From the NCBI RefSeq assembly GCF_017569205.1, contig NZ_CP071870.1, positions 2,356,001-2,420,000 of the forward strand: 64,000 nucleotides of DNA. Reading direction: 5' to 3'. Both the position numbers and the translations under genes were made by a program. The first letter of the stretch is position 1. Each line of letters opens with the position of its first letter. The notes under the pieces were generated by a model. That model did not search any database. It was not told where the DNA came from and was given only the letters and a program-made list of their open reading frames with translations. The stretch comes from Propioniciclava sp. MC1595 (GTDB taxonomy: Bacteria > Actinomycetota > Actinomycetes > Propionibacteriales > Propionibacteriaceae). This document shows, in pieces, positions 8,015-15,148 of the stretch.

Positions 8015-9331
8015 GTGCCGAATGAACTGACGAAGCGGGCCGCGCCCGCACGACGTCCGTTGACCGACCGCGTGCGGCTGGGTGCGGGCACGGTGCTGGG
8101 GGACGCCGCCGCGCTCGCGTCCCGCGTGCTGGGAAAGGGCTCGGGGGCCTCGATCCGCGGGCAGGTGCTGACGCGGGTGCACCCCGGCGCGTTCGGCACC
8201 CTCGTCAAGGGACGCCGCATCGCCTCGGTCACCGGCACCAACGGCAAGACGACGACCGCGCACCTGCTGGCCGCCGCGATCCGTGCCGGCCTCGGTGGGG
8301 ACGCGCAGCGGCTGGTGACGAACGCCGACGGCGCCAACCTGCACTACGGCATCGCCTCCGCGCTGGCCAAGGCCCCGCGCGCCGACATCGCGGTGCTCGA
8401 GACCGACGAGCGCGTCGTGGCCGACCTGATCGCCGCCGGACGCCCCGAGGTGCTGGTCATGCTCAACTTCAGCCGCGACCAGCTCGACCGCAACCACGAG
8501 ATCAAGTTCCTCGCCCGCTCCTGGCGCGAGGCGCTCGAGCGCGCGGGCGAGGCCGGCCCGGTCGTCGTCGCGAACTCCGACGACCCGCTCATCACCTGGG
8601 CCGTCGAGAAGGCCCGCCGCGTCATCTGGGTCGACACCCCCTCGAAGTGGTCCGCCGACGCCGTGCTGTGCCCCGCCTGCGGCGGCATCCTCGAGCGCGT
8701 CGACCCCAACCCCGACGAGCCACAGGGCCGCTGGGACTGCCCCTCCTGCCCGCTGACCGAGCACTCCCCCGACTACCAGGTCCGCGACGGCCTGATCGCG
8801 CTGCCCGACGGCCGTGTGGTCGACCCGCAGCTCAAGGTGCCCGGCTCGTTCAACGTCTCGAACGCGGCCTGCGCCCTCGCGGCGGCGGTCGAGATGGGCG
8901 TCGGCGTCGAGGACGCCCTGCGCGGCTTCCGCACCGTCGAGGCCCCCGCGGGCCGGTTCTCGGTGGCCACGTTCGGCGACGTGTCGGCGCGGCTGATCCT
9001 GAGCAAGAACCCCGCGGGCTGGGCCGAGTCGCTGGCCCTGCTGTCGACCCCGACCGTGGTGCTGGCGATCGACGCGGTCGCCGCCGACGGCAAGGACGTC
9101 AGCTGGCTGTGGGACGTCGACTTCGAGCAGCTGGCCGGCAAGCACGTCGTCTGCACCGGCCCCCGCGCGTACGACCTGGCCGTGCGCCTGGAGTACGCGG
9201 AGGTCTCCCACACGGTCGTCCTCGACCTGGCCGACGCGCTGCGCGCGGTCACGGACGCCCCCCAGCCGGTCGACCTGATCTCGACCTACACCCCGTTCCA
9301 GAAGCTCCTGAAGATGGCAGGCCTGCGATGA
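8015..9331 (+). CDS. murT: Lipid II isoglutaminyl synthase, MurT subunit
   Basis: With GatD it amidates the alpha-carboxyl of D-Glu in lipid II to D-isoglutamine, at the cytoplasmic face of the membrane. The 438 residues show Mur-ligase ATP loop SVTGTNGKTTT (about 71-81), LETDERVVADL, the RDQLDR motif, and a MurT-specific Cys4 zinc ribbon, C219-x2-C222 and C242-x2-C245. The C-terminal DUF1727 domain carries YTPFQKLLK. The start is taken at GTG 8015 because CACAAT lies 6 nt before it and homologues begin nearby; an in-frame codon further upstream would extend into unrelated sequence. Overlaps gatD by 4 nt. Confidence 0.95.
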   Translation: MPNELTKRAAPARRPLTDRVRLGAGTVLGDAAALASRVLGKGSGASIRGQVLTRVHPGAFGTLVKGRRIASVTGTNGKTTTAHLLAAAIRAGLGGDAQRLVTNADGANLHYGIASALAKAPRADIAVLETDERVVADLIAAGRPEVLVMLNFSRDQLDRNHEIKFLARSWREALERAGEAGPVVVANSDDPLITWAVEKARRVIWVDTPSKWSADAVLCPACGGILERVDPNPDEPQGRWDCPSCPLTEHSPDYQVRDGLIALPDGRVVDPQLKVPGSFNVSNAACALAAAVEMGVGVEDALRGFRTVEAPAGRFSVATFGDVSARLILSKNPAGWAESLALLSTPTVVLAIDAVAADGKDVSWLWDVDFEQLAGKHVVCTGPRAYDLAVRLEYAEVSHTVVLDLADALRAVTDAPQPVDLISTYTPFQKLLKMAGLR

Positions 9332-10062
9332 ACCCCACGCCCGTGAAGATCGTCGTCGTCTACCAGTCCCTGCTCGGCATCTACGGCGACCAGGGCAACT
9401 CCCGCGTCCTGCAGCAGCGCGCACGCTGGCGCGGCATCGACGCCGAGGTGGTCTTCGCCGAGCCCGGCACCCCCCTGCCCGAGGACGGCGCGATCTACCT
9501 GCTCGGCGGCGGCGAGGACGCCGCCCAGACCACCGCGGTGCGCGAGCTGCGGGCCGACGGCGGCCTGTTCCGGGCGCTGGACGCCGGCGCCGTCCTGTTC
9601 GCCGTGTGCGCCGGCTACCAGATCTGCGGGCACACCTTCACCATCGGCGGGGCCGAGGAGGAGGTCCGCGAGGGACTGGGCGTCCTCGACGTGACGACAC
9701 GCCGCGGGGCCTCCCGCGCCGTCGGCGAGGTGCTGACCCACTGGACGCGCCCCGACGGCTCCGACTACGTGCTGACCGGCTTCGAGAACCACGGCGGCCA
9801 CACCTTCCTGGGCCCGGACGCCACGCCGCTGGCCCGCGTCGAGGTCGGGGTGGGCAACAACGGCGACGGGACCGAGGGGGCCGTGTCGGCGTCCGGTCGG
9901 GTGATCGGCACCTACCCGCACGGGCCGGTGCTGGCCCGCAACCCAGCCCTGGCCGACCACCTGCTCGAGCTGGCCCTGGGCCGCACCCTCGAGCCGCTGG
10001 CCCGGGCCGCCGAGCAGCACGAGGGACTGCGCGCCGAGCGGTTCGCGTTCGTCCGCCGCTGA
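9328..10062 (+). CDS. gatD: Lipid II isoglutaminyl synthase, GatD glutaminase
   Basis: Class I (type 3) glutamine amidotransferase that frees ammonia from glutamine for MurT. 244 residues: YQSLLGIYGDQGNSRVL at the N-terminus, nucleophile Cys94 in FAVCAGYQICG, and catalytic His in TYPHGPVLARN (about residue 198). The ATG lies inside the murT stop (ATGA), so the two subunits are co-translated. The operon ends at the strong hairpin 30 nt downstream. Confidence 0.95.
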   Translation: MNPTPVKIVVVYQSLLGIYGDQGNSRVLQQRARWRGIDAEVVFAEPGTPLPEDGAIYLLGGGEDAAQTTAVRELRADGGLFRALDAGAVLFAVCAGYQICGHTFTIGGAEEEVREGLGVLDVTTRRGASRAVGEVLTHWTRPDGSDYVLTGFENHGGHTFLGPDATPLARVEVGVGNNGDGTEGAVSASGRVIGTYPHGPVLARNPALADHLLELALGRTLEPLARAAEQHEGLRAERFAFVRR

Positions 10063-10091
10063 GCCCGACTGGGCGCTCGGCCCCGACCACC

Positions 10092-10124
10092 GGCCCCTGA
10101 TTCCTCCGGGAGGGATCAGGGGCC
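10092..10124 (+). terminator. Terminator of murT-gatD
   Basis: The inverted repeat GGCCCCTGAT/ATCAGGGGCC (10 bp, perfect) encloses a further CCTCC/GGAGG pair. It is placed 29 nt after the gatD stop. Confidence 0.85.
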
Positions 10125-10167
10125 GCGGCGTTCCCGATTCCCTGCGGCCCTCCGCCGGTCGTCCTAG

Positions 10168-10185
10168 TATGTAACTAGTTACATA
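10168..10185. promoter_or_regulatory. Perfect 18-bp palindrome, probable MarR operator
   Basis: TATGTAACTAGTTACATA is a perfect palindrome in an otherwise GC-rich gap, ending 13 bp before the start of the MarR gene. MarR proteins bind such AT-rich palindromes and commonly repress their own operon, so autoregulation is the likely role. Confidence 0.8.
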
Positions 10186-10198
10186 TTGAGGAGGGGTG

Positions 10199-10654
10199 AT
10201 GGGACCGACCAACCGTCAGTCCGTGTTCGCCGGGGTGCTGTTGCTGGCCAACCGCATGCAGACCACCTTCGACGGCGAGCTGCCCGACCTGACCCTGAAG
10301 CAGTGGCTGGCACTGACGGTGATCGCGCACCTGCCACAGCCGGTGGCGTCCACCGCGGTGGTCGCGGACGCCCTGGGCACGACCCATCAGAACGTCAGCA
10401 AGCTGGTCGCGGCGCTGGCGTCCGCCGGGTTCGTGGAGCTCACCCCCTCCCCCGACGACCGGCGCGCACGCCGCATCGCCCTGACGGCGTCCGCGCATGC
10501 CTACTTCGCCGCGCACGCCGGCCAGGGCGAGCAGGTGCTCGACCGGCTGTTCGCCGGCACCACGGACGCCGACGTGGCCGCCTGCCTGCGCGTGCTCGAC
10601 ACGATGGCACGCCAGCTCACCGGCGAGACCCTGATGCCGAAGGAGGACCTGTGA
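10199..10654 (+). CDS. MarR-family transcriptional regulator
   Basis: 151-residue winged-helix regulator: LKQWLALTVIAHL, recognition region GTTHQNVSKLVAAL, and wing FVELTPSPDDRRARRIALT with the usual DxRxxR motif. It probably dimerises on the 18-bp palindrome just upstream. GAGGAGGGG ends 2-3 nt before the ATG at 10199, which is tight; GTG 10196 is a possible alternative start. Its stop shares one base with the next gene's ATG (TGATG), so regulator and exported protein form one operon. The ligand is not evident. Confidence 0.9.
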   Translation: MGPTNRQSVFAGVLLLANRMQTTFDGELPDLTLKQWLALTVIAHLPQPVASTAVVADALGTTHQNVSKLVAALASAGFVELTPSPDDRRARRIALTASAHAYFAAHAGQGEQVLDRLFAGTTDADVAACLRVLDTMARQLTGETLMPKEDL

Positions 10655-11649
10655 TGAAGCTCTCGACGCTGCTGAAGCGCTCCGTGGCGGTGCTGGGCGG
10701 CGGCTGCCTGCTGCTGGTCGGCTGGGCCGGCCTCGAGCTGGTGCGGCCACTGCCCGACGACCACCTCGACCCGGCGACCTACCAGCGCACCGCCACCGGG
10801 ACGCGCGCGGTCGTGGTGCCGTTGACGATCCGGGTGGCCCCGGTGACGAGCCTCGCGCTCCAGAACTCCGACCTCGAGGCCACCCTCGAGCGGGACGAAC
10901 GCGGGAACATCCACATCGTGTTCGCGGTCACGGACACGTCCGGGCGGCGAATCGAGGGCGCCTTCCACGAGAACAGCCCCCTGCCGAGCCTGCCCACCCA
11001 GCTGCTGGCCCCGGTGGGGGCGTCCGCCCGGACACCGGTGATGTTCCCGCACTTCGTGCTGCACGACTTCGACTTCGTGCGGCTGGGCGGCCGCATGGAG
11101 GTCACGGTGGACGGTCACCCGCTCCAGTTGGGGGGAATCCCGGTTCCGCTGGTGGCCCAAGGACAGCCCCGGAGCTTCGTGAAGTTCGTGCCCGAGACCG
11201 ACATCCTGGAGGTCTTCCCGGCCGACGTCACGGAGCTGCGGCACGCGATGACGGACGCCGATCGCGACACCGTGACCGAGGGCGAGGTCACCCACCTGTT
11301 CGCCGGGGACGCTCTGGAGCGGATCCGCGTCCGCACCACAGAGGTCGTGTTCGACCCGCCGCTGGACCTGCGTGCTCGCGGCGAGGGTGACTGGTCGATT
11401 CGGACAGAGGGCCACGGCGGTGGCGTGCAGGGTCGCTACGTGGTGTCGGACGCCGACGCCCAGGCGCGGCTGCAGCTGCGGATCACACGGGCGGTCCTCC
11501 CCCACCAGCGCGACGTGCTGTACCGGCTGTTCGTCAACGAGAAGTCGTTCTTCGGGACGTGGCCCCTCGCCTACTGCTACGACGGAACCTTCGACCTGGA
11601 TGCCGGGACCGTGTCGGCCCGGTGGTTCAACGACGCACCCTTGGGGTGA
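10654..11649 (+). CDS. Membrane-anchored or exported protein, unknown function
   Basis: 331 residues with one N-terminal hydrophobic segment (SVAVLGGGCLLLVGWAG) and no lipobox, so it is either a cleaved Sec substrate or a signal-anchored protein. The rest is a soluble, beta-rich looking domain with charged runs and only one other Cys (AYCYDG). I recognise no domain. Co-transcription with the MarR regulator suggests that it answers the same signal. Ends 24 nt before a strong hairpin. Confidence 0.7.
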   Translation: MKLSTLLKRSVAVLGGGCLLLVGWAGLELVRPLPDDHLDPATYQRTATGTRAVVVPLTIRVAPVTSLALQNSDLEATLERDERGNIHIVFAVTDTSGRRIEGAFHENSPLPSLPTQLLAPVGASARTPVMFPHFVLHDFDFVRLGGRMEVTVDGHPLQLGGIPVPLVAQGQPRSFVKFVPETDILEVFPADVTELRHAMTDADRDTVTEGEVTHLFAGDALERIRVRTTEVVFDPPLDLRARGEGDWSIRTEGHGGGVQGRYVVSDADAQARLQLRITRAVLPHQRDVLYRLFVNEKSFFGTWPLAYCYDGTFDLDAGTVSARWFNDAPLG

Positions 11650-11673
11650 GATCAGCGCCGCCCCCCTCATGGC

Positions 11674-11706
11674 AGAAGGCCCGGAGAGGAGCTCTCCGGG
11701 CCTTCT
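11674..11706. terminator. Bidirectional terminator between MarR operon and tRNA-Lys
   Basis: Perfect 14-bp stem AGAAGGCCCGGAGA/TCTCCGGGCCTTCT with loop GGAGC. It can serve the MarR operon on the plus strand and tRNA-Lys on the minus strand, whose 3' end is 4 nt away. Confidence 0.85.
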
Positions 11707-11709
11707 GGT

Positions 11710-11785
<76 letters not shown>

Positions 11786-11900
11786 GCGCGATGAAGAACG
11801 TTACACCCGCGGATACCTCATGCAAAATCGAGGTGACGCAACCGATGACAACAAGCCGCTGGGCTGGGGCCCCCGCTCTACGGTGGGCGGGGCGGGCGCT

Positions 11901-12020
11901 CCGTGGCGGGTTCTGGCAGGTGGGCCGACCACTTCGTGCCACCGGACGCCCGCAGCCGCCTCCCGTGGCCGTTCCATGTCACGGTGTGGTCGGTAGTCCG
12001 ACCACTTTCTGCCACGGATC
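11901..12020 (+). repeat. 120-bp inverted repeat, left copy
   Basis: It matches the reverse complement of 12972-13091 without gaps, with 16 mismatches by eye (about 87% identity). Each copy contains two direct 32-nt subrepeats of the form GTGGCA..AA.TGGTCGG, here on the minus strand, separated by a conserved middle including CCATG.AACGGCCACGGG in some form. Its inner end touches the stop codon of the nuclease-like gene. Confidence 0.85.
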
Positions 12021-12939
12021 AGAGCGTGCAGAGGGGACAGCGACTCAGGTGCCCGTCCCAACCCCGGGCCCGCAACGCCCTCGCCACCTGATCGGCCACC
12101 TTGCAGGGACGCGTCCGCACATCGACGGTGCCGTAGCGCAGCGTCCCGATCCCCACGATGACGTGCTCGTTGTCCTTCTCGAGGTCGCGCAGCACACGCC
12201 GCAGGTGGTGGCGTCCGTCTAGTTCGACGGCAAGCCTCCAGCGCTCGTACCGGACGTCGTGGCGCCACGGCCCCACCGTCGACACCTGGCGCAGGCCGAC
12301 CGGTAGCCCGTGGGCCCGCTCGACGTCACGCCGGTAGACCCACTCGAGCGTGCTCTCGATGCCGCCGTAGTCGCGCAGCACGTCGCGGACCATCTGCGCA
12401 TTCGGCAGGCGGGGTCGCTCCTGGCTGCGGGTGGCGACGTCGACCACGCGGACGAGCCCCTCCCGGACGGTGTCGGCCAGAACCCCCACCCAGCGCTCGA
12501 GGGTGCAGTCGGCGGCGATGTCGAGCAGGGCGTCGTCCAGACGAATCGCCGGGAGTGAACCGCGGGCGTCCCCGAGGCGTCCGCGGATGTCGCGGGAGAA
12601 CACCCAGCCGGGCCGGTTCGCCGGCCGCCGGTCCGGGGGCGTCCACGTCGTGACGAGGCGTGGCACGGGCACCACCTGGGCGCGGGCCAGGGCGGCCCAC
12701 CCGCCGAGTGCGGCCCCGGGGCCGCCGAGGAGGACGCCCGCCCACAGGCGGCCCTGGTCGGTGATGGACGGGGCTGGCACGATGATTCCCCTGGCTGGCT
12801 GGATCCACGCGCCGGTGCCCAACAGGCGACGCATCGGCGTCCGGCCGATCTCGGCCAGCACCTGGGCGCGGCTCAGGACGCCGCCCTGCCGGGATGCGCG
12901 TCGCAGGAGGGTCTCGGGGACCTCAGTTCGCTCGAACAC
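12019..12939 (-). CDS. AbiEi-like helix-turn-helix plus DUF559 nuclease-like protein
   Basis: 306 residues. The N-terminus (LLRRASRQGGVLSRAQVLAEI, then GAWIQPARGIIV) is like the winged-helix antitoxin domain of AbiEi proteins. The C-terminal third (from about 215) is a DUF559/Vsr-like PD-(D/E)xK-type domain: YERWRLAVELDGRHH, RDLEKDNEHVIVG, LRYGTVDVRTRPCKVADQV. Such fusions are common, multi-copy and uncharacterised in Actinomycetota; a role in defence or toxin control is inferred from domain kinship only. The GTG start at 12939 has TAAGGT 6 nt upstream. The gene fills the space between two inverted 120-bp repeats, which suggests a mobile cassette. Confidence 0.8.
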   Translation of the reverse strand: MFERTEVPETLLRRASRQGGVLSRAQVLAEIGRTPMRRLLGTGAWIQPARGIIVPAPSITDQGRLWAGVLLGGPGAALGGWAALARAQVVPVPRLVTTWTPPDRRPANRPGWVFSRDIRGRLGDARGSLPAIRLDDALLDIAADCTLERWVGVLADTVREGLVRVVDVATRSQERPRLPNAQMVRDVLRDYGGIESTLEWVYRRDVERAHGLPVGLRQVSTVGPWRHDVRYERWRLAVELDGRHHLRRVLRDLEKDNEHVIVGIGTLRYGTVDVRTRPCKVADQVARALRARGWDGHLSRCPLCTL

Positions 12940-12945
12940 GCCGAT

Positions 12946-12951
12946 ACCTTA
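12946..12951 (-). promoter_or_regulatory. Leaderless -10 box (AbiEi/DUF559 gene)
   Basis: On the minus strand TAAGGT-ATCGGC-GTG; the start codon is 6 nt after the box. The right inverted repeat begins 20 bp further upstream, so the repeat could supply the -35 region. Confidence 0.55.
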
Positions 12952-12971
12952 GGAACGCCTGATCACCCGAA

Positions 12972-13091
12972 GATCCGTGGCACGAAGTGGTCGGACTACC
13001 GGCCACAACGTGCCATGGAACGGCCACGGGCGGCGGCTGAAGCCGTCCAGTGGCAGGAACTGGTCGGACTACCGGCCAGAACCCGCCACCG
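12972..13091 (-). repeat. 120-bp inverted repeat, right copy
   Basis: Partner of 11901-12020 in opposite orientation. Subrepeats on the plus strand lie at 12977-13008 and 13050-13081 (32 nt each, three differences), 73 nt apart. The copy lies upstream of the AbiEi/DUF559 gene and 9 bp before the next hairpin. Confidence 0.85.
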
Positions 13092-13099
13092 AACACAGC

Positions 13100-13129
13100 G
13101 GTGCCCCGGAGCCACGGCTCCGGGGCACC
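13100..13129. terminator. Terminator of the sugar ABC operon
   Basis: Perfect 13-bp stem GGTGCCCCGGAGC/GCTCCGGGGCACC with loop CACG, 13 nt beyond the stop of the minus-strand permease gene. It also shields the repeat-flanked cassette from read-through. Confidence 0.85.
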
Positions 13130-13142
13130 ACTGGACGAGGGG

Positions 13143-14093
13143 TCAGCCCTTGACGCCACCGGCCAGCATGCCGCGCACGAAGAAGCGCTGCAGTGACAGG
13201 AACACGATCAGCGGCACGATCATGGCCACGAACGCGCCCGCGGAGAGCACGTGCCAGGCCTGGCCACGGCTACCCACCATCTCGGCGATCATCACCGTGA
13301 TCGGGCGGTAGTCCGAGCTGGCGAACGTGAGGCCGACCAGCAGGTCGTTCCAGACCCACAGGAACTGGAAGATGCCGAACGAAGCGATCGCGGGGACCAG
13401 CAGGGGCATGAGCACCTGGAAGAACACGCGCACGTGGCCGGCACCGTCGACGCGGGCCGCCTCGATCAGGGACGCCGGGATCTCCCGCATGAAGTTGTGC
13501 AGCAGGAAGATCGCCAGCGGCAGGCCGAAGATGGTGTGCGACAGCCACACCGTCCAGTAGGTGCCGACGAGCCCGAACTGCACGTACTGAGTGAGCAGCG
13601 GGATCAGCGTCACCTGGATCGGCACGATCTGCAGCGCGAACACGGCCACGAAGAGCCAGTCGCGCCCCTTGAAGTCGATCCACGCGAACGCGTAGGCCGC
13701 CAGCAGGGCCAGGATGATCGGGATGATCACCGAGGGCAGGGTGATGACGATCGTGTTGACGAACGGCTGCACCAGGTCGCCCGAGCCGGTCAGGACGGCC
13801 TCGTAGTTGGCCAGGCTGAACTCGGGGTTGGTGAAGACCGTCCACCACCCGGTGCGCCGGATGTCGGCGGCGGGGCGGAACGACGTGACCAGCAGGCCGG
13901 CCGTGGGGATCGTCCACACGATCGCGATCACGATCGCGATGATGGACGCCGCGGGCGAGCTCAGCCGGTTCTTGGCGTCGACCGCGCGCTGCTCGGCGCG
14001 GGTCAGCTTGCGCGTCGGACCGTGGGCGGCCGAACGGCTCTCGGTCGCGGCGGCCGGCACGGAGGCCGGTGCCGGCGGATTCGACTGGGTCAT
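13143..14093 (-). CDS. Sugar ABC transporter permease, AglG/MalG-like
   Basis: 316-residue inner-membrane permease of the carbohydrate CUT1 class. A polar N-terminal tail of about 45 residues precedes six hydrophobic segments (first SIIAIVIAIVWTIPTAGLLV). The EAA loop is IPASLIEAARVDGAGHVRVFFQVLMPL, where the transporter ATPase docks. Together with the next permease and the binding protein it resembles the alpha-glucoside system AglEFG. Start at ATG 14093, whose ATGA overlaps the upstream gene's stop. No ATPase gene is nearby, so a shared MsmK-type ATPase is likely. Confidence 0.88.
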   Translation of the reverse strand: MTQSNPPAPASVPAAATESRSAAHGPTRKLTRAEQRAVDAKNRLSSPAASIIAIVIAIVWTIPTAGLLVTSFRPAADIRRTGWWTVFTNPEFSLANYEAVLTGSGDLVQPFVNTIVITLPSVIIPIILALLAAYAFAWIDFKGRDWLFVAVFALQIVPIQVTLIPLLTQYVQFGLVGTYWTVWLSHTIFGLPLAIFLLHNFMREIPASLIEAARVDGAGHVRVFFQVLMPLLVPAIASFGIFQFLWVWNDLLVGLTFASSDYRPITVMIAEMVGSRGQAWHVLSAGAFVAMIVPLIVFLSLQRFFVRGMLAGGVKG

Positions 14094-15070
14094 CGCTCCC
14101 CCTCCGAGATGCGCATCTGGCGCACGTTGTAGACGATCAGGGGCATGACCAGCACGAACAGCAGCACGGCCAGCGCCGCACCGATGCCCTGCGCCTGGCG
14201 GCCGAACGTCTGCGTGTAGAACTCGTTCGCCACGATCGAGGTGTCGAACTGGCCACCGGTCATCGTGCGGACGATGTCGAAGGCCTTCAGCGTCGCCATG
14301 GCGATCGTGGTCAGCACGACGATGATCGCCGAGCGCACGCTGGGCACCGTGATCTGCCAGAACAGACGCATGCCCGTGGCGCCGTCCACGTTGGCGGCCT
14401 CGATCGTCTCGTCGGGGATCGCCTTGATGGCGGCCGACAGCACCGTCATCGCGAAACCGGTCTGGATCCAGACCATGACGATGATGAGGTAGAAGGTGTT
14501 GATCGGGGCGTTCAGCAGGAACTGCTGGGGCTCCAGACCCATCCACACGAGGATCTGGTTGAGCAGACCCGTCTGCGGGACGCCCTTGGCCTTGTACTCG
14601 TAGACGAACTTCCAGATGATCGACGCGCCCACCATGGAGATGGCCATGGGCAGGAAGATCAGGGTCTTGGCGAACTTCTCGAACCGGGTGCGGTCGACGA
14701 GGACGGCGTAGACCAGGCCCAGCGCGGTCGACAGCAGCGGCACCAGCAGCACCCACAGGAAGGTGTTCCGCAACACGGTGAGGAACAGGTCCTGGGTGAA
14801 GATGGTGACGTAGTTCTCGAGCCCGACGAACTCGCTCAGGCTGTTGTTGTACAGCGAGTTGCGGATCGTCATGAACGCCGGAATGAGCAGGCCCATGACG
14901 ATCAGCAGCAGCGCAGGGCCGAGGTACCCGCCGGCCGCGACCCAACGCGGCAGGCTCGGACGATCGACCAGCACCAGCACGGCGGCCATCACCAGCGCGA
15001 ACAGCGCGATGGCGAACAGCATGACGAGGAACTTCTCGATCGTGGTGTCCGGTTGCATCAGCCAGTCCAT
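14090..15070 (-). CDS. Sugar ABC transporter permease, AglF/MalF-like
   Basis: 326 residues with about eight hydrophobic segments. The first, FLVMLFAIALFALVMAAVLV, is an extra N-terminal helix as in MalF. The EAA loop is IPDETIEAANVDGATGMRLFWQITVP. It pairs with the AglG-like permease downstream (4-nt overlap). AGGAAAGGAG lies 5 nt before the ATG. A strong hairpin separates it from the upstream binding-protein gene, which would lower permease expression relative to binding protein. Confidence 0.88.
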   Translation of the reverse strand: MDWLMQPDTTIEKFLVMLFAIALFALVMAAVLVLVDRPSLPRWVAAGGYLGPALLLIVMGLLIPAFMTIRNSLYNNSLSEFVGLENYVTIFTQDLFLTVLRNTFLWVLLVPLLSTALGLVYAVLVDRTRFEKFAKTLIFLPMAISMVGASIIWKFVYEYKAKGVPQTGLLNQILVWMGLEPQQFLLNAPINTFYLIIVMVWIQTGFAMTVLSAAIKAIPDETIEAANVDGATGMRLFWQITVPSVRSAIIVVLTTIAMATLKAFDIVRTMTGGQFDTSIVANEFYTQTFGRQAQGIGAALAVLLFVLVMPLIVYNVRQMRISEGER

Positions 15071-15095
15071 GCGTACTCCTTTCCTTTCTCAGGGG

Positions 15096-15123
15096 AAGGG
15101 GCCCCGGCCAGCCGGGGCCCCTT
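15096..15123. terminator. Intra-operon hairpin (partial terminator)
   Basis: AAGGGGCCCCGGC and GCCGGGGCCCCTT form a perfect 13-bp stem with a 2-nt loop, sitting between the binding-protein stop (15149) and the first permease start (15070). This position is typical of hairpins that stabilise the upstream message or cut read-through, giving excess binding protein. Confidence 0.75.
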
Positions 15124-15148
15124 CTGAAGGTGTCAGTCGCTCAGCAGA

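Noticed and set aside
12977-13081. CRISPR repeat-spacer array
   Set aside because: Only two 32-nt units per arm, the intervening 41 nt are conserved between the arms, and no cas gene is present.
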